DNA of 64,000 nt from Pseudomonas viridiflava (GCA_900596015.1 UVIF01000016.1:81669-145668), one strand, 5' to 3'; positions 1 through 10,416 are shown, counted from the first letter of the stretch. The notes: a model not told the origin generated them from the sequence alone. Made by a program: numbers and translations.

Positions 1-125
1 AAGAATTGGTAATACCAATTTACAATAAGTTCCGGTCAGGTTAGGACGCAGCCGTGGGGCTGTCAATTTCCTTGTCTATGACTTTGGTCGAGTGCGGCCA
101 GGGCAATCGTGTGTTGGAGCCACCC
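1..125 (+). promoter_or_regulatory. lldR upstream region with a perfect GntR/FadR-type operator palindrome
   Basis: Positions 4-20 read AATTGGTAATACCAATT, a perfect 17-bp palindrome with 8-bp arms around one central base. This is the form of FadR-subfamily operators (E. coli PdhR and LldR sites are AATTGG...CCAATT). A TACAAT hexamer at 21-26 directly abuts it and could be a -10, which would place the palindrome between -35 and -10, a position fit for autorepression. In related genomes a lactate permease operon lies divergently upstream, so the site may serve both directions. That neighbour is outside the window. Confidence 0.75.
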
Positions 126-896
126 ATGGGTATTGAGCAAGTCCGTCAGCGGCGTTTGTCCGATGGCATCGTCGAGCGTCTGGAGGCAATGATTCTCGAG
201 GGCACGCTAAGGGCGGGCGAGCGTTTGCCGGCCGAGCGGGCGCTGGCCGAGCAGTTTGGCGTGTCGCGGCCTTCCTTGCGCGAAGCCATTCAGAAACTGG
301 TGGCCAAGGGCATGTTGGTCAGCCGTCAGGGCGGGGGCAATTACGTCTGCCACACGCTCGGCTCGACCTTCAGTGATCCGTTGCTGGCGTTGCTGGAAAG
401 CAATCCGGAAAGCCAGCGCGACCTGCTCGAGTTTCGCCATACCCTGGAGGCGTCGTGCGCCTTCTATGCAGCGCAGCGCGCCACCGAGATCGATCGCGAC
501 CGGTTGAGGCAGGCGATGGATGTCTTGGAAGATTGTTACCGTCGAGTCGAGGACGCCACGCGGGAGGAGGAGGGTGTGGCCGATGCCAACTTCCACCTGG
601 CCATTGCCGAAGCCAGTCATAACGCGGTGTTGCTGCACACCGTGCGTGGGCTGTTCGACATGCTCAAGCGCAATATGGTGGTGAACATCGGTGGCATGCA
701 CCGGCACAGCGGGGAAACCCGAGACAAGTTGATCGCGCAGCATCGCCAGCTGTTTCAGGCCATCGTGAGCGGTCAGGCAGAGCAGGCACGTGAATTGGCC
801 AGTCTGCATATCACTTATGTGCAGGGCGTGCTCGACGAGGCACGGCAGACGGTGCAACGCACCGCTCGCGCACAGCGACGCAGCGGCTTGCAGTAA
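126..896 (+). CDS. lldR: GntR/FadR-family transcriptional regulator, probable L-lactate regulator LldR
   Basis: 256-aa regulator. Residues about 7-75 form a GntR winged helix-turn-helix (RLPAERALAEQFGVSRPSLR) and the rest an all-helical FCD ligand domain with the metal-binding His pattern (NFHLAIAEASHN and a later MHRHS). The start at 126 is chosen because GGAG lies 6 bases upstream and the N-terminus then matches FadR-type proteins; an in-frame ATG at 54 has no support. FCD proteins bind small carboxylates and act as repressors. The name LldR rests on the AATTGGTAATACCAATT operator upstream and on the position next to smpB, where P. putida keeps lldR. PdhR or GlcC-type specificity is the alternative. 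Confidence 0.8.
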   Translation: MGIEQVRQRRLSDGIVERLEAMILEGTLRAGERLPAERALAEQFGVSRPSLREAIQKLVAKGMLVSRQGGGNYVCHTLGSTFSDPLLALLESNPESQRDLLEFRHTLEASCAFYAAQRATEIDRDRLRQAMDVLEDCYRRVEDATREEEGVADANFHLAIAEASHNAVLLHTVRGLFDMLKRNMVVNIGGMHRHSGETRDKLIAQHRQLFQAIVSGQAEQARELASLHITYVQGVLDEARQTVQRTARAQRRSGLQ

Positions 897-941
897 TCAA
901 GCCGGTAAATGCGGCAAAGCTGGCGCTGCAAGGGGAAGAAA

Positions 942-1424
942 TCAGTCTTCCTTGCCCTTGTTGCGCACGGCACGCTGCAGTTCGCGGTTGGAATCGCGTT
1001 CGCGCTCGGTATCGCGCTTGTCGTATTCCTTCTTGCCCTTGCCCAGAGCGATTTCGCACTTGATCAAGTGCTTGCTCCAGTAGATCGACAAGGCCACGCA
1101 GGCATAGCCCTTCTGCTGAACCTGGGCGAACAGCTTTTCCAGCTCGCGGCGGTTGAGCAGCAGTTTGCGGGTACGCGTGGGGTCGGCGATCACATGGGTG
1201 CTGGCCGTGGTCAGGGGGGTGAAGTGGCTACCCATCAGCCAGGCTTCGCCGTCCTTGAGCAGCACGTAGCTGTCCACCAGTTGCGCCTTGCCGGCACGCA
1301 GGCTTTTTACTTCCCAACCGGCCAGGACCAAGCCAGCCTCGAAACGGTGTTCGATGAAGTAATCGTGTCGCGCTTTCTTGTTCTGCGCGATGGTCCCTGT
1401 AGGGTGTTTCTTTAATTTGGCCAT
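942..1424 (-). CDS. smpB: SsrA-binding protein SmpB
   Basis: 160-aa SmpB, the tmRNA partner in trans-translation that rescues stalled ribosomes. It has the full family length, with the N-terminal KARHDYFIE box, [10 protein letters not shown], and a basic C-terminal tail ([18 protein letters not shown]) that inserts into the empty mRNA channel. The start at 1424 gives the usual MAKxKKHPTG N-terminus. A longer in-frame extension upstream is not credible. Unusually, a TATAAT hexamer (minus strand, 1439-1434) ends only 9 bases before the ATG and there is no Shine-Dalgarno sequence, so the transcript may be almost leaderless. Confidence 0.97.
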   Translation of the reverse strand: MAKLKKHPTGTIAQNKKARHDYFIEHRFEAGLVLAGWEVKSLRAGKAQLVDSYVLLKDGEAWLMGSHFTPLTTASTHVIADPTRTRKLLLNRRELEKLFAQVQQKGYACVALSIYWSKHLIKCEIALGKGKKEYDKRDTERERDSNRELQRAVRNKGKED

Positions 1425-1681
1425 AGGGCGCGCATTATAGGCAGTCGTTGCGCTCTCGGCTACGGTATTGCTATGCGCTTGAGCGCTTGCAATGAATACC
1501 GGACAATACCTGATCTTTATGGATAGCCTGCGCTTTGCCGCTGTCGACAAAGAAGCCCCGTGATTTCGTTGGCGTGCCCCCTGTCTGCTGGCATGCCTAC
1601 CTTATTTTCAAGGCGCCGTTGGCGTCGTTCGGCCGGCGCGGATTCTCGCGTCCGCCGCCCAGCTTTGGAAGTGACGCCCGC
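1425..1681. promoter_or_regulatory. smpB-ratA divergent intergenic region
   Basis: Divergent promoter region. On the minus strand TATAAT at 1439-1434 is the likely smpB -10. The -35 at the usual distance is poor. On the plus strand no clear hexamers stand out before ratA. An open frame runs through from 1535 into ratA but lacks a ribosome-binding site and family similarity before 1682. Confidence 0.45.
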
Positions 1682-2116
1682 ATGACTACCCATATTCAAC
1701 GCTCGGCCCTGCTGCCTTATCCTGCTCAGGCCCTGTATGACCTGGTCAACGACGTGTCCCGCTACCCCGAGTTTCTGCCTTGGTGTTCGTCCACCACCAT
1801 CCTTGAAGAAACCGACACCTTGATGCGCGCCAACCTGGACATTGCCAAGGGTGGCTTGAGTCAGCATTTCGTGACCCGCAATACCTTGGTGCCCGGTAGC
1901 TCCATTGAAATGAACCTGGAAGAAGGTCCGTTCAACCAGTTGCACGGAGTGTGGGTGTTCAAGCCGCTGGGCGAGAAGGCCTGCAAGATCAGCCTGGATC
2001 TGTCCTTCGACTACGCCGGCCCGATCATTCGCGCCACCTTGGGTCCGCTGTTCAATCAGGCCGCCAACACCTTGGTGGATGCCTTCTGCCAGCGCGCCAA
2101 GCAGTTGCATGGCTGA
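1682..2116 (+). CDS. ratA: RatA/Coq10-like START-domain protein
   Basis: 144-aa protein of the START/polyketide-cyclase fold (RatA, YfjG, Coq10 family): HIQRSALLPYPAQALYDLVNDV at the N-terminus, FLPWC at 30-34 and a C-terminal long helix (GPLFNQAANTLVDAF). E. coli RatA has been reported to bind 50S subunits and block 70S formation, while mitochondrial Coq10 relatives bind ubiquinone; which applies here is unknown. The start is set at 1682 because homology begins with MTTHIQRSALLPYPA. It overlaps rnfH by 8 bases, so the two are co-translated. This ratA-rnfH pair next to smpB is conserved in gamma-proteobacteria. Confidence 0.9.
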   Translation: MTTHIQRSALLPYPAQALYDLVNDVSRYPEFLPWCSSTTILEETDTLMRANLDIAKGGLSQHFVTRNTLVPGSSIEMNLEEGPFNQLHGVWVFKPLGEKACKISLDLSFDYAGPIIRATLGPLFNQAANTLVDAFCQRAKQLHG

Positions 2117-2420
2117 GCAGTTGATCAACATCGAAGTGGCGTATGCCGCGGTCGACGATCAGGCATTGCTGGGGTTGCAAGTGCCTGAGGGGACAACCGT
2201 CGCCCAAGCCATCGAGATGTCGGGCATTGCCCAGCGCTTCCCAACTGTAAATTTCAGTCAGTGCCCGGTAGGCATCTTCTCCAGCCTGCTGAATTCGCCT
2301 GCCGAGCACGTGCTGCAATCCGGTGACCGCATCGAGCTCTACCGGCCGTTGCTCGCGGACCCGAAAGAGGTGCGACGATTGCGCGCGGCGAAGGCGGCCG
2401 AAGCGCGCAAGGCTCGTTGA
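2109..2420 (+). CDS. rnfH: RnfH family ubiquitin-fold protein (UPF0125)
   Basis: 103-aa protein with a beta-grasp (ubiquitin-like) fold of the RnfH/PasI family: IEVAYA strand, VPEGTTVAQAIEMSGI, and the family signature GDRIELYRPLLADPKEVRRLRA near the C-terminus. Its start lies inside the end of ratA (8-base overlap), implying translational coupling. In E. coli the equivalent pair is annotated ratA-ratB (pasT-pasI). The toxin-antitoxin interpretation is debated and nothing in the sequence decides it. Confidence 0.9.
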   Translation: MAEQLINIEVAYAAVDDQALLGLQVPEGTTVAQAIEMSGIAQRFPTVNFSQCPVGIFSSLLNSPAEHVLQSGDRIELYRPLLADPKEVRRLRAAKAAEARKAR

Positions 2421-2440
2421 GATAACTTTCCTTCGCCCAT

Positions 2441-2470
2441 GAAAAAGCCCGGCATGACCGGGCTTTTTTC
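2441..2470. terminator. Bidirectional rho-independent terminator between rnfH and bamE
   Basis: AAAAAGCCCGG - CATGA - CCGGGCTTTTTT forms a GC stem flanked by A and T runs on both sides. It can end ratA-rnfH (plus) and bamE (minus), which converge here. Confidence 0.9.
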
Positions 2471-2481
2471 GTACCGCCTGC

Positions 2482-3003
2482 TTACTGCGGCGAAACGTCC
2501 AGCGGCTGGGGTGCCGGGACGGGGACGGTCTTCACGCCGTCCACGTCGCGCTGGATATCGTCGAGCATCGAGCCAGGCTTGGGTGGCTCTTCGGCCTTCT
2601 GTGGCTCGCCCTGCTGGGGCGTAACGTTGGTGCCGGTGTCGCTGCCCAGAATTGCCTGGTCCTTGCTCACGCCCGGCATGAAGTCGCCGGAGAGGCCGAC
2701 CAGTTGGTCGTTGCCGTTGAACATGACGCTCATGCGTTCCTGCTGGCGTTCGCCGCCGCCTGGCTGCAGGCTGTACAGGTAATCCCAGCGATTGGCGTGA
2801 AACGTGTCGACCAACAGGGGGTTGCCCATGATAAACCTTACTTGCCGACGGGTCATTCCGGGCCGTAACTGGTCTATCATGTCCTGTGTGACGACATTGC
2901 CCTGCTGGATGTCGATTTTGTAAACCCCGGGGAATGAACAACCGGCGAGTGCGAGCAGTCCCACGAAGGTGAGGCTGGTTAGCAAGTGCTTGGTGTTTTG
3001 CAT
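2482..3003 (-). CDS. bamE: Outer-membrane assembly lipoprotein BamE (OmlA/SmpA)
   Basis: 173-aa lipoprotein of the BAM complex, which inserts beta-barrel proteins in the outer membrane. Signal peptide 1-21 ends in the lipobox LALAGC, with acylated Cys22. The SmpA/OmlA domain follows ([43 protein letters not shown]). A proline-rich C-terminal tail of about 55 residues is typical of Pseudomonas OmlA, longer than E. coli BamE. It is divergent from fur, as in P. aeruginosa, where omlA and fur share a promoter region. Confidence 0.95.
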   Translation of the reverse strand: MQNTKHLLTSLTFVGLLALAGCSFPGVYKIDIQQGNVVTQDMIDQLRPGMTRRQVRFIMGNPLLVDTFHANRWDYLYSLQPGGGERQQERMSVMFNGNDQLVGLSGDFMPGVSKDQAILGSDTGTNVTPQQGEPQKAEEPPKPGSMLDDIQRDVDGVKTVPVPAPQPLDVSPQ

Positions 3004-3101
3004 CGGTGGGCGACTTCCACTATCTTGGCTGGGACAACGTAAACCCCGATCATACCCGTATTAAGAGATGCTGCGAAGCCGCATCGTTGAGAAAGCTGAC
3101 C
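3004..3101. promoter_or_regulatory. bamE/fur divergent promoter region
   Basis: 98 bases separate the two divergent starts, so the promoters overlap. The stretch around 3045-3065 (ATCATACCCGTATTAAGAG) is AT-richer and is the likely promoter core. I see no good Fur box, so iron autoregulation of fur is not supported here. Confidence 0.5.
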
Positions 3102-3506
3102 ATGGTTGATAATAGCGAACTGCGTAAAGCCGGCCTCAAGGTGACCCTTCCACGGGTCAAGATTCTGCAAATGCTGGAGTCGGCACAGCAACGCCACATG
3201 AGCGCCGAGGAAGTCTACAAGGCGCTGATGGAAGCGGGCGAAGATGTGGGTCTGGCCACGGTTTACCGTGTTCTGACCCAATTCGAAGCGGCGGGTCTGG
3301 TAGCACGTCACAACTTCGATGGCGGCCATGCCGTGTTCGAATTGGCAGACGGCGAGCACCACGACCATATGGTCGATGTCGACTCGGGTGACGTGATCGA
3401 GTTTACCGATCACGAGATCGAGCGCCGCCAGAAGGAAATCGTCAGCGAGCATGGTTACGAGCTGGTGGATCACAACCTGGTGCTGTACGTGCGCAAGCCA
3501 AAGTAA
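3102..3506 (+). CDS. fur: Ferric uptake regulator Fur
   Basis: 134-aa global iron regulator. The N-terminal winged helix includes LKVTLPRVKILQML and VGLATVYRVLTQFEAAGLV (recognition helix); the metal and dimer domain carries HHDHM (around residue 86-90) and the EIVSEHGYELVDHNLVLY end. Fe(II)-Fur blocks promoters at 19-bp boxes; one likely target, prrF, is in this window near 51.5 kb. The protein contains no cysteine at all, so the structural CxxC zinc site of E. coli Fur is absent. The start at 3102 matches the conserved MVxNSELRKAGLKVTLPR. A terminator follows immediately. Confidence 0.97.
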   Translation: MVDNSELRKAGLKVTLPRVKILQMLESAQQRHMSAEEVYKALMEAGEDVGLATVYRVLTQFEAAGLVARHNFDGGHAVFELADGEHHDHMVDVDSGDVIEFTDHEIERRQKEIVSEHGYELVDHNLVLYVRKPK

Positions 3507-3521
3507 CTTCAGGAGTGATGC

Positions 3522-3551
3522 AAAAAGGCGACCCTGGGGTCGCCTTTTTTG
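3522..3551 (+). terminator. Rho-independent terminator of fur
   Basis: AAAAAGGCGACC - CTGG - GGTCGCCTTTTTT stem-loop with T-run just after the fur stop codon. Confidence 0.9.
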
Positions 3552-3569
3552 TTGGAGGTGAACCAGTCA

Positions 3570-3652
3570 GGGCCTCTTCGCGGGCAGAGCCCGCTCCCAC
3601 AGGAGTAGGGCCACACCTCCTGTGGGAGCGGGCTCTGCCCGCGAAGAGGCCC
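3570..3652. repeat. Inverted pair of REP elements (P. putida type)
   Basis: Arms 3570-3605 and 3617-3652 are perfect reverse complements over 36 bases around an 11-base loop. Each arm has the P. putida REP pattern GCCTCTTCGCGGG...CCCGCTCCCAC. A third copy lies at 40565-40598 and a diverged pair at 10335-10416. The pair sits between the convergent ends of fur and recN and may act as a transcription barrier and mRNA 3-prime end protector. Confidence 0.9.
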
Positions 3653-3664
3653 GCCCAGCCACCA

Positions 3665-5338
3665 TCACCCCTTGGCGGTCACCACCATCTTCTTGGCATG
3701 GGCCAGCGATTCCTTGGTCAAATCGATCCCGCCCAGCATCCGCGCCACCTCTTCAACGCGCTCACCCTTGCCAAGATTCGACACTGCCGTGCGCGTCTCG
3801 TCACTGCCGCGCACCTTGTGCACGAACAGGTGATGGTGCCCCTGCGCTGCTACCTGCGGCAGGTGGGTCACGGTCAGCACTTGCCCGCGCTCACCGAGGC
3901 GCCGCAGCAACTGCCCGACGATCTCGGCTGTCGGCCCGCCGATGCCCACGTCCACTTCGTCGAACACCAGCGTCGGAACCCGCGAGGTCTGCGCCGTGAT
4001 CACCTGGATTGCCAGGCTGATCCGCGACAGCTCGCCACCCGAAGCCACCTTGGCCAAGGGTTTCATTGGCTGGCCAGGGTTGGCGCTGACCAACAGCTCG
4101 ACCTGCTCGAGACCATTGGGGTGCAAGTCCTCGTGGGCATTGGCGCGCAGCTCGATGGTGAATCGCCCACCGGGCATGCCCAGACGCTGGATTTCCACCT
4201 CCACTGCGGCAGCCAGTTGCGCGGCGGCGTGGGTGCGCAGTCCGGTCAGCTCACGAGCTTTTTCCTGGTAGTGGCGTGCATAGGCCGCCAGCTCTTCACC
4301 CAGTTGCTCGATTGATTCGTCGCTGGCGTTCAACCCTTCCAGCTCTTCAAGCAAGCGGTGTTGCAGCGCCACCACTTCGGTCGGGTGAACGCGGTGTTTG
4401 CGCGCCAGGGTATAGATGGTGTCGAGGCGTTCCTCGATATGCTGCAAGCGCGCTGGATCGGCCTCGAAATGATCGAGGAAGCGATTGAGTTCGCCCACGG
4501 CTTCTTCAACCTGGATCTGCGCCGTTGCCAGCATCGAGGCCGCTTCGCCCAGCGCGTTCGGAGCATTGCTGACGCCGCCCAGCCGATTCAGGCTGGCGGT
4601 CAGCGCGCTGAGCACGTTGCCCGAATCGTTTTCACTGCAATGGTCGATGACCTGGCGGCAGATATCGAACAGGGCTTCGGCGTTGGTCAGGTTCTTGTGT
4701 TCCTGTTCCAACTGCTCCAGCTCGTTCTCGCCCAGCCCGAGGTTCTCCAGCTCTTCCAACTGGTAGCTGAGCAACTGGTGACGTGCGCGCTGTTCGTCGC
4801 CGGAGTCCGACAACCGTTCGAGTTCCTGACGGGTCTGGCGCCATTTCTGCGCAGCCAGGTGCACCTGTCGAGCCAGATCGCTGGCACCGGCGTATTCATC
4901 CAGCAGGCGGCGATGGGTATCGGTCTTGAGCAGCGACTGGTGCTCGTGCTGGCTATGGATATCGATCAGCAGCTCACCCAGCGACTTGAGGTCGCCGAGC
5001 GGGCAGGGGGTGCCGTTGATATAGCCGCGCGAACCGCCCTTGGCCGTGATCACCCGGCGCAGGATGCAGGGGCCGTCGGTTTCCAGGTCGCGCTCGGCAA
5101 GCCACGTGCTGGCCTCGGGAATGTCGACCAGATCGAAGGTGGCAAGGATATCGGCCTTGTCTGCTCCGGGCCGGACCACGCCGCTGTCGGCGCGATCGCC
5201 CAGGGCCAGGCCCAGCGCATCGAGCATGATCGATTTGCCGGCGCCGGTCTCGCCCGTGATCACGCTCATCCCGCGCTCGAGTTCGAGGTCGAGATGTTCG
5301 ACGATGGCATAGTTGTGTACGGACAGGTGCACCAGCAT
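3665..5338 (-). CDS. recN: DNA repair protein RecN
   Basis: 557-aa SMC-like ATPase for double-strand-break repair. Walker A GETGAGKS lies at about residues 30-37. A long central coiled coil follows (repeated Glu/Leu/Arg heptads, about 160-370), then the C-terminal ABC signature ([18 protein letters not shown]) and Walker B ([15 protein letters not shown]). The start at 5338 is the conserved [16 protein letters not shown]; an in-frame upstream Met lacks support. A LexA box lies 25-40 bases upstream of the ATG, so the gene is SOS-induced as in E. coli. Confidence 0.97.
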   Translation of the reverse strand: MLVHLSVHNYAIVEHLDLELERGMSVITGETGAGKSIMLDALGLALGDRADSGVVRPGADKADILATFDLVDIPEASTWLAERDLETDGPCILRRVITAKGGSRGYINGTPCPLGDLKSLGELLIDIHSQHEHQSLLKTDTHRRLLDEYAGASDLARQVHLAAQKWRQTRQELERLSDSGDEQRARHQLLSYQLEELENLGLGENELEQLEQEHKNLTNAEALFDICRQVIDHCSENDSGNVLSALTASLNRLGGVSNAPNALGEAASMLATAQIQVEEAVGELNRFLDHFEADPARLQHIEERLDTIYTLARKHRVHPTEVVALQHRLLEELEGLNASDESIEQLGEELAAYARHYQEKARELTGLRTHAAAQLAAAVEVEIQRLGMPGGRFTIELRANAHEDLHPNGLEQVELLVSANPGQPMKPLAKVASGGELSRISLAIQVITAQTSRVPTLVFDEVDVGIGGPTAEIVGQLLRRLGERGQVLTVTHLPQVAAQGHHHLFVHKVRGSDETRTAVSNLGKGERVEEVARMLGGIDLTKESLAHAKKMVVTAKG

Positions 5339-5362
5339 AAGACCGCCCCCAGGCATGAATGT

Positions 5363-5390
5363 CTGGTTATTTATACAGTGTTTTATACAG
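5363..5390 (-). promoter_or_regulatory. LexA box(es) of recN
   Basis: 5363-5378 reads CTGGTTATTTATACAG, a perfect CTG-N10-CAG SOS box; on the recN strand it is CTGTATAAATAACCAG. A second TATACAG unit repeats 12 bases away (5384-5390), giving an overlapping degenerate box. The AT-rich core also holds TATAAA-like -10 candidates, so LexA would occlude the promoter. Confidence 0.85.
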
Positions 5391-5485
5391 GGCTGACAAT
5401 ATTGGTCCTTAGCTCGTTTTCGCCTGATGCCTGGGTTTTTTATCGCTTCATTCGAAAGTCCACACTCAGCCGCTGGTCGTCAGCC

Positions 5486-5513
5486 CTTGAAGAGCGAATT
5501 TGCGACCCCATAT
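5486..5513 (+). promoter_or_regulatory. Sigma-32 heat-shock promoter of grpE
   Basis: CTTGAA (5486-5491), 14-base spacer, CCCCATAT (5506-5513) matches the RpoH consensus CTTGAA-N13-15-CCCCATNT exactly. Transcription should begin near 5520, about 45 bases before grpE. Confidence 0.92.
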
Positions 5514-5566
5514 ACCGGTCAGAAGCGCGAGTCGACCTCGCGGACGTTATTGAGAGGAGAGAACCA

Positions 5567-6133
5567 ATGGCTGATGAACAGAATCTGGACGATCAGAATC
5601 TAGACGCTAATCAGGCTGCCAGCGCTGGCGCCGAAGACCTCACCGCGCGCGTGCAGTTGCTCGAAGAGCAGCTCGCCACCGCGCAGGACCAGTCGCTGCG
5701 TGTAGCGGCCGACCTGCAGAATGTTCGTCGTCGTGCCGATCAGGATGTGGAAAAGGCGCACAAGTTCGCCCTCGAGAAGTTCGCCGGCGACCTGCTGCCC
5801 GTGCTCGACAGCCTAGAGCGCGGCATCGAGCTGTCCAGCGCCGACGACGAAAGCATTCGTCCGATGCGCGAAGGCATGGAGCTGACCCTGAAAATGTTTC
5901 AGGACACTCTCAAGCGCTACAACCTGGAAGCCATCGATCCGCACGGCCAGCCATTCAACGCCGAGCATCATCAGGCCATGGCGATGCAGGAAAGCGCGGA
6001 CGTCGAGCCCAACAGTGTCTTGAAGGTTTTCCAGAAGGGCTATCAGCTCAATGGACGCCTGCTGCGCCCGGCCATGGTCGTGGTCAGCAAGGCCGCCGCA
6101 CCGGTTTCGCCTTCGATCGACGAGCAGGCTTGA
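5567..6133 (+). CDS. grpE: Nucleotide exchange factor GrpE
   Basis: 188-aa GrpE, the homodimeric nucleotide exchange factor that releases ADP from DnaK. It has an acidic disordered N-terminus, a coiled-coil dimer helix ([18 protein letters not shown] to about residue 75), then a C-terminal beta domain ([13 protein letters not shown] [33 protein letters not shown]). The start at 5567 follows GAGGAG by 8 bases; the frame is open far upstream on the plus strand only because it lies antisense to recN. The dnaK promoter overlaps its stop codon. Confidence 0.97.
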   Translation: MADEQNLDDQNLDANQAASAGAEDLTARVQLLEEQLATAQDQSLRVAADLQNVRRRADQDVEKAHKFALEKFAGDLLPVLDSLERGIELSSADDESIRPMREGMELTLKMFQDTLKRYNLEAIDPHGQPFNAEHHQAMAMQESADVEPNSVLKVFQKGYQLNGRLLRPAMVVVSKAAAPVSPSIDEQA

Positions 6134-6156
6134 AATCGGCCAAGTGGCCCCCATCT
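6129..6156 (+). promoter_or_regulatory. Second sigma-32 promoter, for dnaK, overlapping the grpE stop
   Basis: CTTGAA (6129-6134) includes the grpE TGA stop (6131-6133); after 14 bases comes CCCCATCT (6149-6156). The spacing and sequence match the RpoH consensus as well as the grpE promoter does. dnaK can thus be induced both by read-through and from its own heat-shock promoter. Confidence 0.88.
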
Positions 6157-6249
6157 TAGTGTCAAGCGTTTAAGTGCTACCGCAGACAGCCACCACTGCT
6201 GCGGCAACCAAATCCAAAATTTTCGGGCCTTAGTGCCAGGAGAAGAAAC

Positions 6250-8169
6250 ATGGGCAAGATTATCGGTATCGACCTGGGGACCACCAACTCCTGCGTCTCC
6301 ATTCTGGAAAACGGCAAGGCCAAGGTCATCGAGAACGCCGAAGGCGCTCGGACCACACCTTCGATCATCGCTTACGCCAACGACGGCGAAATTCTCGTCG
6401 GTCAGTCGGCCAAGCGTCAGGCCGTCACCAACCCGCATAACACGCTGTATGCAGTGAAGCGCCTGATCGGCCGCCGTTTCGCCGAAGACGTCGTGCAGAA
6501 AGACATCCAGATGGTCCCGTACAAAATTGTCGAAGCCGACAACAAGGACGCCTGGGTCGAAGTCAACGGCCAGAAAATGGCACCGCCGCAGATCTCGGCT
6601 GAAATCTTGAAAAAGATGAAGAAGACCGCCGAAGACTACCTCGGCGAAGCAGTCACCGAAGCGGTCATCACCGTACCGGCCTATTTCAACGACAGCCAGC
6701 GTCAGGCCACCAAGGACGCCGGCCGTATCGCTGGTCTGGACGTCAAGCGCATCATCAACGAGCCGACTGCCGCTGCACTGGCATACGGCATGGACAAAGC
6801 CAAGGGCGACCACACCGTCATCGTTTATGACCTGGGTGGCGGTACCTTCGACGTGTCCGTGATCGAAATCGCCGAAGTCGATGGCGAGCACCAGTTCGAA
6901 GTGTTGGCCACCAACGGCGACACCTTCCTAGGCGGCGAAGACTTCGACATCCGCTTGATCGACTACCTCGTAGACGAATTCAAGAAAGAAAGCGGCATGA
7001 ACCTCAAGGGTGACCCGCTGGCCATGCAGCGCCTGAAAGAAGCCGCTGAGAAAGCCAAGATCGAACTGTCCTCGAGCCAGTCGACCGACGTCAACCTGCC
7101 GTACATCACTGCAGATGCGACCGGTCCGAAGCACTTGAACGTGAAGATCTCCCGCGCCAAGCTGGAATCGCTGGTCGAAGACCTGGTTCAACGCACCATC
7201 GAGCCTTGCCGCATCGCCATGAAAGACGCCGGTATCGACGTTGGCGCGATCAACGACGTGATCCTGGTCGGCGGTCAGACCCGCATGCCGCTGGTTCAGA
7301 AGCTGGTCACCGACTTCTTCGGCAAAGAAGCCCGCAAGGACGTCAACCCCGACGAAGCCGTCGCCATGGGTGCTGCCATTCAGGGCGCCGTACTGGCCGG
7401 TGACGTGAAAGACGTGCTGCTGCTCGACGTCAGCCCGCTGACCCTGGGTATCGAAACCATGGGCGGCGTGATGACCGCACTGATCGAGAAGAACACCACG
7501 ATTCCTACCAAGAAATCGCAGGTATTCTCGACGGCCGATGACAACCAGGGCGCCGTGACCATTCACGTCCTGCAGGGCGAGCGCAAGCAAGCCGCGCAGA
7601 ACAAGTCGCTGGGCAAGTTCGACCTGGCCGAGATCCCGCCAGCGCCACGTGGCGTGCCGCAGATCGAAGTGACCTTCGACATCGACGCCAACGGCATCCT
7701 GCACGTCGGCGCGAAGGACAAGGCTACCGGCAAGACCCAGTCGATCGTGATCAAGGCCAACTCCGGTCTGTCCGAGGACGAGATTCAGCAGATGGTGCGT
7801 GACGCTGAAGTCAACGCTGAGGAAGACCGCAAGTTCGAAGAGCTGGCCGCTGCCCGCAACCAGGGTGATGCACTGGTGCACTCGACGCGCAAGATGGTCG
7901 CCGACGCGGGTGACAAGGTCACCGCAGACGAGAAGACTGCCATCGAAGCGGCCGTCGTGGCGCTGGAAGCTGCGGTCAAGGGCGACGACAAGGCGGTCAT
8001 CGACGCCAAGGTCGAAGAACTGTCCAAGGTCTCCGCTCCAGTGGCGCAGAAGATGTACGCCGACCAGGCCGAGAAGCCTGAAGGTGCTGCTGCCCAGCCA
8101 GCGGAAGAAGCCGGCAAGCACGACGACGTTGTCGATGCCGAGTTCGAAGAAGTCAAAGACAACAAGTAA
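6250..8169 (+). CDS. dnaK: Molecular chaperone DnaK (Hsp70)
   Basis: 639-aa Hsp70. The nucleotide-binding domain covers about 1-385 with phosphate loops [10 protein letters not shown] and [14 protein letters not shown]. The conserved linker [13 protein letters not shown] leads into the beta-sandwich substrate domain and helical lid, and the chain ends in the acidic [15 protein letters not shown] tail. It folds nascent and stress-damaged proteins with DnaJ and GrpE and controls sigma-32 stability. AGGAG sits 7 bases before the ATG. Codon use is highly optimised, as expected for an abundant protein. Confidence 0.98.
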   Translation: MGKIIGIDLGTTNSCVSILENGKAKVIENAEGARTTPSIIAYANDGEILVGQSAKRQAVTNPHNTLYAVKRLIGRRFAEDVVQKDIQMVPYKIVEADNKDAWVEVNGQKMAPPQISAEILKKMKKTAEDYLGEAVTEAVITVPAYFNDSQRQATKDAGRIAGLDVKRIINEPTAAALAYGMDKAKGDHTVIVYDLGGGTFDVSVIEIAEVDGEHQFEVLATNGDTFLGGEDFDIRLIDYLVDEFKKESGMNLKGDPLAMQRLKEAAEKAKIELSSSQSTDVNLPYITADATGPKHLNVKISRAKLESLVEDLVQRTIEPCRIAMKDAGIDVGAINDVILVGGQTRMPLVQKLVTDFFGKEARKDVNPDEAVAMGAAIQGAVLAGDVKDVLLLDVSPLTLGIETMGGVMTALIEKNTTIPTKKSQVFSTADDNQGAVTIHVLQGERKQAAQNKSLGKFDLAEIPPAPRGVPQIEVTFDIDANGILHVGAKDKATGKTQSIVIKANSGLSEDEIQQMVRDAEVNAEEDRKFEELAAARNQGDALVHSTRKMVADAGDKVTADEKTAIEAAVVALEAAVKGDDKAVIDAKVEELSKVSAPVAQKMYADQAEKPEGAAAQPAEEAGKHDDVVDAEFEEVKDNK

Positions 8170-8356
8170 ACACTTGTTGGTCGGCCGGTTGACTGTGCTT
8201 GCACGGTGACTGGTAGGATGTCGCCGCGCGGGGGCTTGCTCCCGCGTTGGCGTGTCTGGAATACACGAATTTTAACAACATGCGACAGCGATCGGATGTT
8301 GGCGGCGCGGTCAGCGGCGCCCCTGCGTGCTGGCTCCCAAAAGAGTAAAAAGACTT
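8170..8356 (+). promoter_or_regulatory. dnaK-dnaJ intergenic region with a GC hairpin
   Basis: 187 bases. A stem CGCGGG (8227-8232) / CCCGCG (8241-8246) stands out with loop GGGCTTGCT; it has no T-run, so it more likely tunes read-through or mRNA stability than terminates fully. I find no CTTGAA...CCCCAT pair here, so dnaJ appears to rely on read-through from dnaK. The dnaJ ribosome-binding site is weak. Confidence 0.5.
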
Positions 8357-10305
<1,949 letters not shown>

Positions 10306-10334
10306 CCCAGCTGCGCCAGGCTCGCTCCTCCCGC

Positions 10335-10416
10335 AGGAGCGGTCATCGGCCGCTAACCAGACGCCGCGGTCTTGCTGACACACCGCGGTGCCTCTTCGCG
10401 GCCGATGACCGCTCCT
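10335..10416. repeat. Diverged REP pair between dapB and carA
   Basis: Arms 10335-10353 (AGGAGCGGTCATCGGCCGC) and 10398-10416 are perfect reverse complements over 19 bases. Inside them is a second 7-bp stem (CCGCGGT 10364-10370 with ACCGCGG 10382-10388). The outer motif GCCTCTTCGCGG...CCGCTCCTAC is the same family as the REPs at 3570-3652, with a different loop-side stem. It probably ends the dapB transcript. Confidence 0.8.

Noticed and set aside
1682..2420. RatA-RnfH (RatA-RatB) as a toxin-antitoxin system
   Set aside because: The pair is core and conserved; toxin action is debated for E. coli, and nothing in this sequence indicates a mobile or addictive module.
3004..3101. Fur autoregulatory box in the bamE-fur gap
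   Set aside because: No segment approaches GATAATGATAATCATTATC; the AT-rich part is better read as promoter.
4358..5566. Long N-terminal extension of the grpE frame
   Set aside because: Lies antisense to recN and across the heat-shock promoter; GrpE homology starts at 5567 behind a good ribosome-binding site.
8227..8246. Terminator between dnaK and dnaJ
   Set aside because: Stem is good but no T-run follows, and dnaJ lacks another evident promoter, so read-through is expected.
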